Shown one piece after another: positions 45,870 through 55,600 of a DNA stretch of 64,000 bases. Source of the DNA: Pelomonas nitida (GTDB lineage Bacteria; Pseudomonadota; Gammaproteobacteria; Burkholderiales; Burkholderiaceae_C); the NCBI RefSeq assembly GCF_043555975.1, contig NZ_JBIGIA010000007.1:62001-126000 (forward strand), given 5' to 3'. Every line of letters begins with the position of its first letter. The stretch's first letter is position 1. Position numbers and translations under genes: made by a program. The notes beneath the pieces are model-generated. The model searched no databases and was not told the origin of the DNA. It saw only the letters and a list, made by a program, of their open reading frames with translations.

Positions 45870-46924
45870 GGCAGCTCCACGCGCAAGCGCATGCCCGCGC
45901 CCTCGGGGCCGAAGGCGACCGACGCCGCCGCGCCGTAACGCGCCGCCAGCCGCTCGCGCAGGTTGCGCAGGCCCAGGCCGCCCTCGGCGTCGGGCGGGGC
46001 GGCCGGCACGGGCGTGTCGCCATGGTTGCTGACGGTCAGCACGAGCCGCCCGCCCACTGCGTGCGCGCACACCTCCACCGTCACGCGGCCACGGTGGCGG
46101 GCAACGTCGTGCTTCACCGCGTTCTCGACCGGCGCCAGCAGCAGCAGCGCCGGCAGACGGCAGCCGAGCGCCGCGTCGCCCGCGTCGATCTGCACGACCA
46201 GCCGCTCCGGCCCGAAGCGCGCCTGCATCAGCGCGAGGAAGGGCTGCACCAGCGCCAGTTCCTCGCGCACCGTGTGCTCCACGCGCTGCTGCGCGGCCAG
46301 CGTCTGGCGCAGCAGGTCGGCCAGCTGGCACAGCAGGCGGTCGGCACGCGGCACGTCCTCGTACATGACCGAGGAGATCAGGTTCAGCGTGTTGAACAGG
46401 AAATGCGGCTGCACCTGGTCGGCCAGCCGCGCCAGGCGCTCCTCGGCCAGCTCGCGGCGTGCGCGCTCCAGCTCCTGCACACGCGCCCGCGCCGCCTGCG
46501 CCAGCCACACCCCGCGCGAGATGAAGCAGAAGCTGATGTAGCTGACCGCGTCCTTGCCGCCCTCGAAGACGAGCAGGCTGGTCACGGCGTCGGGGTGGTA
46601 GGCCACGCCCACGAGGCGGTAGACGAGCAGGCGCAGGCCGAACATGCCGGCGATGTGGAGCAGGCTGAAGGCCGGCAGCGCCAGCGCGTGCACGGCCAGC
46701 TGGCGCTGCCACGGCATGCCGCTCAGTCGCCCGACCAGCGCATGCAAGCCGAGCACCAGCAGACCGGTCACGCCGATCGAGCTGAATTCCCACAGGAACG
46801 GCTCCCATAAGCGCTTGCCGCCGCTCAGGCGGTAGCCCTCAAGGGCCGAGGCGCTGAGCAGCAGCGCGACGACGACCAGCAGGGCGAGATAAGGCAGGCG
46901 CCAGCGACGCGGCAGGACGGACAT
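45857..46924 (-). CDS. LytS/YehU-type sensor histidine kinase
   Basis: A 355-aa kinase. Four hydrophobic segments lie in residues 10-140, then a coiled coil (ARVQELERARRELAEERLA), the phosphoacceptor H174 in QVQPHFLFNTLNLISS and an ATP-binding part with LAPVENAVKHD near 275 and GGLGLRNLRERLAARYG near 320. It has no large periplasmic domain, so the signal is likely sensed within the membrane. It partners the LytTR regulator encoded next. No regulatory target is evident; the acyltransferase downstream is a candidate. Confidence 0.92.
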   Translation of the reverse strand: MSVLPRRWRLPYLALLVVVALLLSASALEGYRLSGGKRLWEPFLWEFSSIGVTGLLVLGLHALVGRLSGMPWQRQLAVHALALPAFSLLHIAGMFGLRLLVYRLVGVAYHPDAVTSLLVFEGGKDAVSYISFCFISRGVWLAQAARARVQELERARRELAEERLARLADQVQPHFLFNTLNLISSVMYEDVPRADRLLCQLADLLRQTLAAQQRVEHTVREELALVQPFLALMQARFGPERLVVQIDAGDAALGCRLPALLLLAPVENAVKHDVARHRGRVTVEVCAHAVGGRLVLTVSNHGDTPVPAAPPDAEGGLGLRNLRERLAARYGAAASVAFGPEGAGMRLRVELPCAC

Positions 46925-47005
46925 GGGTGGGCAGCGTAGCGGAGCTTGCAGTCGCTGCGCTCGCCACTCGCCCCGCCGGGGCTGCCGTTCGCCCCGGCGC
47001 GCTCG

Positions 47006-47296
47006 TCAGCGCCCGGTGCGCGGCTTGCGGTCGCTCGCGGCGCGCTCGCCACCGCTGACCAGCGCACCGCGGCGTTGGGCATCGAGGCCCGGCGTGGCGC
47101 GCAGGTCGGTGTCGACCTGGCCCTGCTTCAGGTCGGCGGCGGCGCGGCGCATCTGCGGGTCGGGCGTGGCGGCGGTGGCGGTCGTCTGCTGGTCGCGGTC
47201 GTGTGGCAGCGACGGCCCCTGCGGGCGCGACGCGTCACCCGCAGGCAGGCTCGAAGCGCCGCGGCGCGACGGGCGGGAGGTCTCGACAGGCTTCAT
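47006..47296 (-). CDS. small hypothetical disordered protein
   Basis: A 96-aa hydrophilic, basic, Gln/Arg/Thr-rich protein with no signal or membrane helix. The start (47296) has a strong ribosome binding site, AGAGGAGA eight bases upstream, unlike most frames on this strand. The C-terminal part contains MRRAAADLKQGQVDTDLRA followed by PGLDAQRR, a motif recalled from other Burkholderiales hypothetical proteins. It opposes the reading direction of the mla genes. Function unknown. Confidence 0.62.
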   Translation of the reverse strand: MKPVETSRPSRRGASSLPAGDASRPQGPSLPHDRDQQTTATAATPDPQMRRAAADLKQGQVDTDLRATPGLDAQRRGALVSGGERAASDRKPRTGR

Positions 47297-47478
47297 GGCG
47301 TCTCCTCTTGACGGCGATGGCGGCCCAGTGGGCGCAGCAGCCGTGGGCGCGGCTGTCGTCCCGCGACGCCCGCGCCTGTCGGCGGGGGCCGCCCGGGCCG
47401 TCGCGGCGCGGCGTCCTACAGGCGGCGCCGTCCACGTCCGGGCGGCGGGGCCGCGGCGAGCAACGAGCATGGCCCGTC

Positions 47479-48636
47479 ATGCCGCAAACCCTGCCCTTCA
47501 CCTCAGCCGCCCCGCCCGCCACCGCAGCGGCGACGTCGCGCGCCCGCTGGGAAGGCGAAGGCCGGCAATGGCGGCTGGTGCTGGCCGGCGACTGGGCGGG
47601 CGAAGGCGACTCGCTGCCCGCGCCGCCCGCCGCGCTCACCGTCGCCCCCGGCACCCAGGTGGCGCTGGACACGTCGGGCCTCTCGCACTGGCGCCCGCCG
47701 TTCGCCGCGCTGCTGTGGCAGGCACTGGCGCCGCTGGCACGCGGCGGCGTGGCGCTGGAGTTGTCGGGCCTGCCGGCGGCGCTGCGGCCCTTGCTGGCAC
47801 TGAGCCTGCCGCCGTCCACGGCAGCGCCGGCCTCGGCGCCGGCCAAAGCCGTGGCGGCGCCGGCTGCCGCGAGCCCGACCGCCGTGCCCGAGTGGCGCCG
47901 CACCATCGAGTTTGTCGGCGACCTGCTGGCGGCGCTGGGCCGGCTGCTGCGCGGCCGCACGGCCATGCGGCGCAGCGACTGGCTGTGGCAGATCGAGCAG
48001 ACCGGCCCGCGCAGCCTGCCCATCGTGCTGCTGGTCAGCGCGCTGGTGGGGCTGATCGTGGCCTACATGGGCGCGCAGCAGCTGCAGCGCTTCGGCGCGC
48101 AGAGCTTCATCGCCAACCTGGTCACCATCGGCGTCGTGCGCGAGATCGCCGCGCTGGTGGTCGGCATCGTGCTGGCTGGCCGTGTGGGCGCCGCGTTCGC
48201 AGCGCAGATCGGCAGCATGCGTGCGGGCGAGGAGATCGATGCGCTGACCACGCTGGGCGTGGACCCGGTGGAGCACCTGGTGCTGCCGCGCATGCTGGCG
48301 CTGCTGGTGACCGGGCCGCTGCTGACGCTGTGCGCGGCCGTGGCCGGCCTCGGCGTGGGGCTGGCGGTGGCCGTGGGCCTGTACGACGTGCCGCCCATGG
48401 CCTACCTGGCGACGACGCGCGAGGCGCTGGCCGGCTGGGACCTGGCGGTCGGGCTCATCAAGGGCAGCGTGTACGCCGTGCTCGTGGCGCTGGCGGGTTG
48501 CCGGCAGGGGCTGAACGCGGGCCGCAGCGCCCAGGCCGTGGGCGAGGCCACGACGGCCGCCGTGGTGCAGGCCATCGTGTGGATGGTGGTGGCCGCCTCG
48601 CTGCTGACCGTCATCTTCCAGCGGCTGGGTCTATGA
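47479..48636 (+). CDS. MlaE family ABC permease with N-terminal STAS-like region
   Basis: A 385-aa protein. Residues 20-135 resemble a STAS or MlaB-like module (RQWRLVLAGDWAGEG; VALDTSGLSHWRPPFAALLW). After an Ala/Pro linker come the MlaE permease helices: LVSALVGLIVAYMGAQQLQ near 190, EIAALVVGIVLAGRVGAAFA near 225, and the coupling segment GEEIDALTTLGVDPVEHLVLPR near 255. It is the inner-membrane channel of an MCE-type lipid transport system, with STAS fused rather than separate. No ribosome binding site is obvious. Confidence 0.88.
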   Translation: MPQTLPFTSAAPPATAAATSRARWEGEGRQWRLVLAGDWAGEGDSLPAPPAALTVAPGTQVALDTSGLSHWRPPFAALLWQALAPLARGGVALELSGLPAALRPLLALSLPPSTAAPASAPAKAVAAPAAASPTAVPEWRRTIEFVGDLLAALGRLLRGRTAMRRSDWLWQIEQTGPRSLPIVLLVSALVGLIVAYMGAQQLQRFGAQSFIANLVTIGVVREIAALVVGIVLAGRVGAAFAAQIGSMRAGEEIDALTTLGVDPVEHLVLPRMLALLVTGPLLTLCAAVAGLGVGLAVAVGLYDVPPMAYLATTREALAGWDLAVGLIKGSVYAVLVALAGCRQGLNAGRSAQAVGEATTAAVVQAIVWMVVAASLLTVIFQRLGL

Positions 48637-48660
48637 GCCCCCCGCCCCACGCAAACCTTG

Positions 48661-48754
48661 GTCGGCCCCCCGAGGGGTCGGCGATGCCCGCGGCGTCAAG
48701 CCGCGAGCACAGCGCCAGCGCGGGCCGGCTGGGGAGCGGCCCGGCGCCTGGCCC
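48661..48754. repeat. REP-like intergenic repeat, copy 2 (within mla operon)
   Basis: Same modular order as the repeat at 5301-5392: a GGCCCCC/GGGGTC hairpin, a nine-base stem (GCCCGCGGC and GCCGCGAGC around GTCAA), and a GGCCGGCTGGGGAGCGGCC segment. Stem changes relative to copy 1 include a matched T-A to C-G exchange. It fills the only sizeable gap in an otherwise tight four-gene operon. Confidence 0.72.
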
Positions 48755-48773
48755 GCACGACGCGGAGGTGCTG

Positions 48774-49538
48774 ATGCGCGTGCAGGGCCTGAGCCTGCAC
48801 GCCGGTGGCCGCGAGCTGCAGCGCGACCTGAGCTTCGACGTGCGCGCCGGCGAGGTGCTGGCCATCTGCGGCGCCAGCGGCTGCGGCAAGAGCACGCTGC
48901 TGCGCCACATGATCGGGCTGCAGACGCCGCAGACCGGCCGCGTCACCTGGGTCGCCGGCGGCGAGCCGCGCGACGTGCACGGCGACGACCCGCCGCGCCG
49001 CGAGATCGGCGTGGCCTTCCAGGCCGGCGCGCTGTGGAGCAGCATGACCGTGGGCGAGAACGTGATGCTGCCGCTGGAGCTGTACGCCGACCTCGACGAG
49101 GCGCAGCGCGAACAGCAGGCCCGCTTCAAGCTCGCACTGGCCGGCTTGCCCGACCCGGCCACCTTCGACGCCGAACCGGCATCGCTGTCGGGCGGCATGA
49201 GAAAGCGCGCCGCCATCGCGCGCGCGCTGGTGCTGGACCCGCCGCTGCTGTGCCTGGACGAGCCCTCCGCCGGGCTGGATCCGCTGACCTCTGCGCGGCT
49301 GGACGACCTGCTGCTGCGGCTCAAGCACGAGGTCGGCACGGCCATCGTGCTGGTCACGCACGAGCTGGACAGCCTGTTCGCCGTGGCCGACCGGCTGCTG
49401 TTCCTGGACGTCGACGCCGGCACCGCCACGGCGCTCGGCCCGCCCGCCGAGCTGCGCGACCACGGCCCCGCGGCCGTGCGTGAGTTCCTGACCCGCGGCC
49501 GCCCGCCGGCCGCACATCCTTCGGAGGAGACGGCATGA
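48774..49538 (+). CDS. MlaF family ABC ATPase
   Basis: A 254-aa ATPase of the lipid transporter. Walker A GASGCGKST (33-41), signature LSGGMRKR near 140, Walker B LLCLDEPSAGLDP near 160 and H-switch VTHELDSLF. CGGAGGTG immediately before ATG 48774 decides this start. The frame is open much further upstream, but that part is the REP-like repeat translated. It partners the MlaE-type permease and the MCE protein that follows, its stop overlapping the next start as ATGA. Confidence 0.9.
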   Translation: MRVQGLSLHAGGRELQRDLSFDVRAGEVLAICGASGCGKSTLLRHMIGLQTPQTGRVTWVAGGEPRDVHGDDPPRREIGVAFQAGALWSSMTVGENVMLPLELYADLDEAQREQQARFKLALAGLPDPATFDAEPASLSGGMRKRAAIARALVLDPPLLCLDEPSAGLDPLTSARLDDLLLRLKHEVGTAIVLVTHELDSLFAVADRLLFLDVDAGTATALGPPAELRDHGPAAVREFLTRGRPPAAHPSEETA

Positions 49539-50596
49539 CGCGTCGCCGTGCCAACCCGTTCGCCATCGGCGCCTTTGTCGTCGCCGGCCTCGCCGTGCTC
49601 GCGGTGGCCCTCATCGCGCTGCCCGGGCAGCACTGGTTCAAGCAGCCCGAACGGGTGGTGATGTTCTTCTCGGGCTCGGTGTTCGGGCTGCAAAAAGGCG
49701 CACCGGTGGTGTTCCGCGGCGTGCGCATCGGCGACGTGACGGACATCAGCGTGCACTACGACAGCAAGAGCGACACCTTCGCCATCCCGGTGCTGGCGCA
49801 GCTGGACGCCGAAGCCGTGCGCGGCCTGGACGGGCGGCGCGGCAACGGCGACATCGGCCACGCCCTGCCGCAGCTCATCCAGCGCGGCCTGACCGCGCAG
49901 CTGGGCACGCAGAGCCTGCTGACCGGCCAGCTCTACGTGGACCTGGACTTCCGTACCAAACCGCCCGGCCGCACGCATGGCGGCTACACGGGTGACGCGA
50001 CCGAGATCCCGACCAGCGCCACCGCTTTCCAGGCCCTGAAGGACCAGCTGGAGAGCGTGGACCTGAAGAAGATCGTCGACGACCTCAGCGGCATCGCCAA
50101 CGCGGCGCGCACGCTGATCACGGCGCCGGAGCTCAAGCAGGGCATGAAGGACTTCGCCGCCACCGCGACGCATGCGCGCAGCCTGGCCGCGCAGCTGGAC
50201 CGCCGCGCCGGCCCGCTGACGCGCGGCGCCGAATCGGCGCTGGCGAGCGTGGACCGCGCGGGCGACAAGGTGTCCGGCGCCGCCGACAAGCTCGACCAAG
50301 GTGCCGACCGGGCCAGCGCCCTGCTCGACCCGCAAGGCCCCGCCGTGCGCGACCTGCAGCGCTCGCTGAACGAGCTGGCCCAGGCCAGCGCCTCGCTGCG
50401 CGAGGCCGCCGATGGCGATGGCCCCCTGCTGCAGCAAACCGAGCGCACGATGCAAGAGCTGTCGCAGGCCGCCCGCGCGCTGCGCGGCCTGGCGCGCTCG
50501 CTGGATGCCCAGCCGCAGCAGCTGCTGCTGGGCCGCCAGCCCGACGTCGCCGCGCCGGCCCCCGTCTCTCCACCCGTTGCGGAGCCCGCCCGATGA
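49535..50596 (+). CDS. MCE (MlaD) family lipid-binding protein
   Basis: A 353-aa protein with one N-terminal membrane anchor (AIGAFVVAGLAVLAVALIAL, about 6-25). The MCE domain covers about 38-150 (VVMFFSGSVFGLQKGAPVVF then RGVRIGDVTDISV and LYVDLDF). The C-terminal 190 residues are long helices with many Ala, consistent with tubes formed by MCE hexamers. It carries lipid across the periplasm between the permease and outer membrane. The start overlaps mlaF's stop; it overlaps the lipoprotein gene by four bases. Confidence 0.92.
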   Translation: MTRRRANPFAIGAFVVAGLAVLAVALIALPGQHWFKQPERVVMFFSGSVFGLQKGAPVVFRGVRIGDVTDISVHYDSKSDTFAIPVLAQLDAEAVRGLDGRRGNGDIGHALPQLIQRGLTAQLGTQSLLTGQLYVDLDFRTKPPGRTHGGYTGDATEIPTSATAFQALKDQLESVDLKKIVDDLSGIANAARTLITAPELKQGMKDFAATATHARSLAAQLDRRAGPLTRGAESALASVDRAGDKVSGAADKLDQGADRASALLDPQGPAVRDLQRSLNELAQASASLREAADGDGPLLQQTERTMQELSQAARALRGLARSLDAQPQQLLLGRQPDVAAPAPVSPPVAEPAR

Positions 50597-51213
50597 ACCA
50601 CCCAACCAGGGAGCTGCGCCGCCGCGATGCGGTCTTTCTGCTCGCCGCGGCCGCGCTGGCCGGCTGCGCGTCGCGCAGCGCGCCGCCACGCCGCCTCTAT
50701 GGCCTGACGGGCCTGCCCGAGCTGCCCCCGGGCCACGCGCCGGGCCGCGACCAACGCGCCTGGGTGCTGAGCCCGCAGGTGGCGCTGCCCGACCTGCTGG
50801 ACCGCGATGAGATCCTCGTCGCCGAAGGCAGCGCGGGCCTGCGCCCGCTGCCCGAGGCTCGCTGGGCCGAGCCGCTGCGGGACGCACTGCCGCGCCTGCT
50901 GGCGCAAGACCTCTGGCGCCTGCGCCAGCCCTATGCGGTCACGCTGGGCAAGCCGCAGGCACCGCAGGGTGAGTCACTGCGGTTGGTGGTGCAGGTGGAT
51001 GACTGGCTGGCCCGGCCGGACGGCGCCGGCCTGCGGCTGCAGCTGCGCGCCCGCTGGCACTGGCTGCCCTTGCAGGCCCCGGCCGGCACCGAGCTGCCGC
51101 TGCCCGGCGCGGCGGAACTCGCCGTGCCCTGCGGCGCGCAGGCCGATGCGGTGGCCGACGCCTACCGCCGCAGCGTGACGCTGCTGGCGGCGCGCATCGT
51201 CGCCGCCAGTTAG
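50593..51213 (+). CDS. PqiC-like membrane-integrity lipoprotein
   Basis: A 206-aa lipoprotein. The lipobox is ALAGCASR (Cys about 25). The mature part has the ABC-transport auxiliary fold: RLYGLTGLPELPPG near 35, VALPDLLDRDEILV near 67, WAEPLRDALPRLLAQDLW near 93. The PqiC/YmbA family docks MCE pumps at the outer membrane. The stop TAG (51211-51213) overlaps the TAA of the converging outer-membrane efflux gene. Confidence 0.9.
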   Translation: MNHPTRELRRRDAVFLLAAAALAGCASRSAPPRRLYGLTGLPELPPGHAPGRDQRAWVLSPQVALPDLLDRDEILVAEGSAGLRPLPEARWAEPLRDALPRLLAQDLWRLRQPYAVTLGKPQAPQGESLRLVVQVDDWLARPDGAGLRLQLRARWHWLPLQAPAGTELPLPGAAELAVPCGAQADAVADAYRRSVTLLAARIVAAS

Positions 51214-52613
51214 CTGGCGGCGGCCGTCAGCCGGGCCGCGAAGGCCTTGTGCACGGCCAGCAGCGAGGTGGCGCGGCTGGTCTGCACCTGGATCAGCGCA
51301 TCCTGCGCGGCCAGGCGCTCCTGCTCGGCGCTGAGCAGCGCGTAGAAGTCGGTCACGCCGGCCTCGTAGCGCTTCAGGGCCAGGTCGCGGGCACGCTGGG
51401 TGGCCTCGGCCGCGGTGGCCTGGGCGGCCGCCTGCTGCTCGATCTCGCGCAGCGTGGACAGGCTGCCCTGCGCGTCCTGCAGCGCGGTCAGCTGCGCCTG
51501 CTCGGCGGCCGCGACGGCGGCGTCGAAGCCGGCACGCGCCGCACGTTCCTCGGCCGCCCGCGCGCCGAAGTCCAGGAAGTTCCAGTTCAGCGCGGCGGCG
51601 ATGCTGTGGATCTGCGTGCCGCTCTTGAACAGGTCGCCGGCCGCACCGGCGCTCCAGCCGATCTGGCCGGTCAGGCCCAGGCTGGGCCAGCGCGCGGCCC
51701 AGGCCACATGGGCGCGGGACGCGGCGGCCTGTGCGCGCAGCGCCGCGGCCTTCACATCGGGGCGGGCGGCCAGCAGGCCGGCCGGGTTGGGCAGCGCGCC
51801 GAGGCTGACGAGACGCGGCTCCGGCATCGGCGGCAGGGGGTCGCTGTCGGCACGGTCGCAGTCGGCCGGCGGCTGGCCGCGCAGCACGTCGAGCTGCAGG
51901 CGCACCAGGCAGGCGGCATTGCGCAGCGCCGGCACGCTGGCCGTGGTCTGCGCGACGAGCGCCTCGGCGCGGGCCTGGTCGACGGCCGTGCCGCGACCGG
52001 CGCCGACACGGGCCTTCACCAGGTCCAGCAGCTGGTTCTGCACGACCAGCGTCTCCTTGGCCAGCTTCAGGCGGTGGCCCAGGCCGATGAGCTGGGCCTG
52101 CAGGTTCAGCGCCGTGCCGGCCAGGCTGAGCTGGGCGGCGTCGCGGTCCAGTTCGGCGCTCTGGGCGTCATAGCCGGCCGCCCGCGCGTTGGCCGACGCG
52201 CGGCCCCACAGGTCGACCTCCCACTGCGCCGTGGCGGTGGCGCTGTAGGCGTTGAAGTTGACGTATTGGCCCGCGTCGTTGGCCGCGCGCTGGCGGCTGG
52301 CGCTGGCGCCGGCGCCCACGGTGGGCAGGCGTTGCGCGCCGGCGGCATCAGCCAGCGCCTGGGCCTGCTTGAGCCGCGCGGCGGCGGCGCGCAGGTCGCG
52401 GTTGTTGGCCAGCACCTCGTCGACGACGCGTTGCAGCTGCGTGCTGTCGACGAAGGCCGCCGTCATCTGCGCCGCGCCGGTGGCGGCGCCGTCAGCGGCG
52501 GGCAATTGCGCGAACGTCTCGGGCGCGAGGTTCTGCGGCCCCTGCGAGAGACCCGGTGCGGCACAGCCGGCCAGCACGGCAGCGGCGGCCAGGAGGGACA
52601 GTCGGGCTTTCAT
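51210..52613 (-). CDS. outer membrane efflux lipoprotein (NodT/OprM type)
   Basis: A 467-aa lipoprotein (lipobox VLAGCAAP, Cys about 17) that should form the TolC-like channel of the efflux pump encoded just upstream. The two OEP repeats are visible: helices near 75-170 with LAAAAARLKQAQALADAAGAQ and QWEVDLWGRASANARAAGY, and again with LEAAQAQ-type helices after 270 (NWNFLDFGARAAEERAARA). The start at 52613 follows the RND stop by one base, with GGAGG inside the RND 3' end as ribosome binding site, so it is translationally coupled. Confidence 0.91.
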   Translation of the reverse strand: MKARLSLLAAAAVLAGCAAPGLSQGPQNLAPETFAQLPAADGAATGAAQMTAAFVDSTQLQRVVDEVLANNRDLRAAAARLKQAQALADAAGAQRLPTVGAGASASRQRAANDAGQYVNFNAYSATATAQWEVDLWGRASANARAAGYDAQSAELDRDAAQLSLAGTALNLQAQLIGLGHRLKLAKETLVVQNQLLDLVKARVGAGRGTAVDQARAEALVAQTTASVPALRNAACLVRLQLDVLRGQPPADCDRADSDPLPPMPEPRLVSLGALPNPAGLLAARPDVKAAALRAQAAASRAHVAWAARWPSLGLTGQIGWSAGAAGDLFKSGTQIHSIAAALNWNFLDFGARAAEERAARAGFDAAVAAAEQAQLTALQDAQGSLSTLREIEQQAAAQATAAEATQRARDLALKRYEAGVTDFYALLSAEQERLAAQDALIQVQTSRATSLLAVHKAFAARLTAAAS

Positions 52614-52614
52614 T

Positions 52615-55600
52615 TCAGTGGCCCTCCTTCGGGGTCGGCGGGGCGTCTTCATCGACGCCGGGGTGGAAGGCATGGGCCGAGGCGTCGATCTGTGCCTTCA
52701 GCGCGGCCGCGCGGGCACGGCGCTTCTCGGTGCCCTTGCGCAGCAGGCTGTAGAACACCGGCGTCAGGAAGATGCCGAAGAAGGTCACGCCCAGCATGCC
52801 GGCGAACACGGCGATGCCCATGGCGCGGCGCATCTCGCTGCCGGCGCCGGAGCCCAGGATCAGCGGCACGACGCCGGCGCAGAACGCGATGGACGTCATG
52901 AGGATGGGGCGCAGCCGCAGGCGGCAGGCCTCGATGACGGCATCGGCCACCGAGCGGCCGTGCTCCTCCAGCTCCTTGGCGAACTCCACGATCAGGATGG
53001 CGTTCTTGCACGCCAGCCCCACCAGCACGACCAGCGCCACCTGCGTGAAGATGTTCAGGTCACCGGACTGCATGAACGGCGGGAAGTGCGAGATCCACAC
53101 GCCGAACAGCGCCGACAGGATGCACATCGGCACGATCAGGATGATGGCCAGCGGCAGGCTCCAGCTTTCGTACTGCGCGGCCAGCACCAGCACCACCAGC
53201 AGCACCGAGAACGCCAGCACCGCGGCCAGCGTCGGCACCTGGATGTTGAGTCCTGGCACCGTGACGCTGCGGGTCAGGCGGTCCTGGTAGCTGAGGTCGG
53301 TGAACTCGTAGCCGAAGCCACGCGGCAGCGTCTTCAGGATGTTCTCGATCTCGGCCTCGGCCTGGCCCGACGAGAAGCCGGGCTTGGGCGCACCGTTGAT
53401 GTCGGCACTGGGGAAGCCGTTGTAGCGCGTCACGCGCGTCGGGCCGAAGGTGGGCTCCACGCTCATCAGCGAGCCCAGCGGCACCATCTCGCCGGCGTCG
53501 TTGCGGGTCTTGAGCTGCACCACGTCGTCGGCCTTGGCGCGGAAGGGCGCGTCGGCCTGCACGATGACCTGGTAGGTCTTGCCGAACTTGGTGAAGTCGT
53601 TGACGTACAGCGAGCCGAGGTTGATCTGCAGCGTGTCGTAGATGGAGGCCAGCGGCACGCCCATCTGCTTGGCCTTCACGCGGTCGACGTTGGCGAACAG
53701 CTGCGGCACGTTGATGTCGTAGTTGGAGTACGGCGTGCCGATGCTGGTGCCCGGGTTGCCGTAGATCTGGCCCAGCGCGCCCCAGGCGGCGCCGTACAGC
53801 GCCTGTTCGCCCTGGCTGCTGCGGTCCTGCACCTGGATCTTGAAGCCACCGGCGATGCCGAGACCATCGACGGGCGGCGGCGGCACGACGAACATGCGCG
53901 CGCCCTGGATCTGCTGGATGGCACCGTTGACCTGGCCGAGGATGGCTTCCTTGCTCTTGTCACGCGAGGTGCGCTTGTCGAAGTCTTCCAGGCCGAAGAA
54001 CACGATGCCTTCGTTGGGCGATGCCGAGAAGCCGGCGACCGACAGGCCGGGGAAGGCCACCGAGTCCTGGATGCCGGGCACCTTCAGCGCGATGGCGCTC
54101 ATCTGGCGGATGACTTCCTCCGTGCGGTCCAGGCTGGAGCCGGCCGGCAGCTGGGCCACGCCGATCAGGTACTGCTTGTCCGGCGCGGGCACGAAGCCGC
54201 TGGGAATGCGCGTGAAGATCAGCGCCGTGGCGCCCAGCAGCAGCGCGTAGACGATCAGCGCCAGCGACTTGCGCTTGAGGATGCCCGTCACGCCGCGGCC
54301 GTAGTCTTCCGAGCGGCGGTGGAAGAAGCGGTTGAACCAGTGGAAGAACGGGCCGAACACCTTGTCCATGCCGCGCATCAGCGCGTCCTTGGGCGCGTCG
54401 TGCGGGCGCAGCAGGATGGCGGCGAGCGCGGGCGAGAGCGTCAGCGAGTTGAACGCCGAGATCACCGTCGAGATGGCGATGGTGACGGCGAACTGCTTGT
54501 AGAACTGGCCCGACAGGCCCGGCACGAGCGTCAGCGGGATGAACACGGCGCACAGCACCAGCGCGATGGCGATGATGGGCCCGGAGACCTCCTGCATGGC
54601 CTTGACGGTGGCGTTATGCGGCGTGAGCCCGTCCTGGATGTTGCGCTCGACGTTCTCGACCACCACGATGGCGTCGTCCACGACGATGCCGATGGCCAGC
54701 ACGAGGCCGAACAGCGTCAGCGTGTTGATGGAGAAGCCCAGCGCCAGCAGCACGGCGAAGGTGCCGACGATGGACACCGGCACGGCCACCAGCGGGATGA
54801 TGGAGGCACGCCAGGTCTGCAGGAAGACGATGACGACCAGCACCACCAGCGCGATGGCCTCGAACAGCGTGTGCACGACCTTCTCGATGGAGCTCTGCAC
54901 GAAGCGCGTCGGGTCATAGACGATGGCGTAGTCCACGCCCGCCGGGAAGCTGGGCTTCAGGCGCTCCATCGTCTTGCGCACGTTGTCCGAGATGGCCAGC
55001 GCGTTGGAACCGGGCGCCTGGAAGATGGCGATGGCCGCGGCTTCCTTGTTGTTCAGCAGGCTGCGCAGCGCGTAGGTGTTGGCGCTGATCTCGACGCGAC
55101 CGATGTCCTTCACGCGGACGAAGGCGCCGGTCTTGGTGTCGGTGCGGACGATGATGTTGCCGAACTCTTCCTCGCTGGCCAGGCGGCCCTGGGCGTTGAT
55201 GGCGAGCTGGAAGTCCGTGCCCTTGGGGGCCGGCGACGCGCCGACCACGCCGGCCGCGACCTGCGTGTTCTGCTCGCGGATGGCACCGACCACCTCGGAC
55301 GCCGTCATGCCGCGCGCGGCGAGCTTTTGCGGGTCCAGCCAGATGCGCATCGCGTAGTCGCCCGCGCCGAAGCTCAGCACCGAGCCCATGCCGGGCACGC
55401 GCAGCAGGTCGTCGCGCACGTTCAGCGTGCCGTAGTTGCGAAGGTAGAGCGCGTCGCGCGAGTTGTCCGGGCTGACGAGGTGGACCACCATCGTCAGGTT
55501 GGACGACGCCTTCTCGGTCGTCACACCGATGGTGCGCACGATCTCGGGCAGGCGCGGCAGCGCGCGGTTGATGCGGTTCTGCACGGCCGTCTCGGCCGCC

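Noticed and set aside
48634..48773. Earlier start for the MlaF ATPase
   Set aside because: The extension is a translated copy of the REP-like repeat; CGGAGGTG precedes ATG 48774.
46923..49538. 871-codon frame that contains the MlaF ATPase at its end
   Set aside because: Only the part from 48774 has ATPase sequence and a ribosome binding site; the upstream part is out-of-frame mlaE and repeat DNA.
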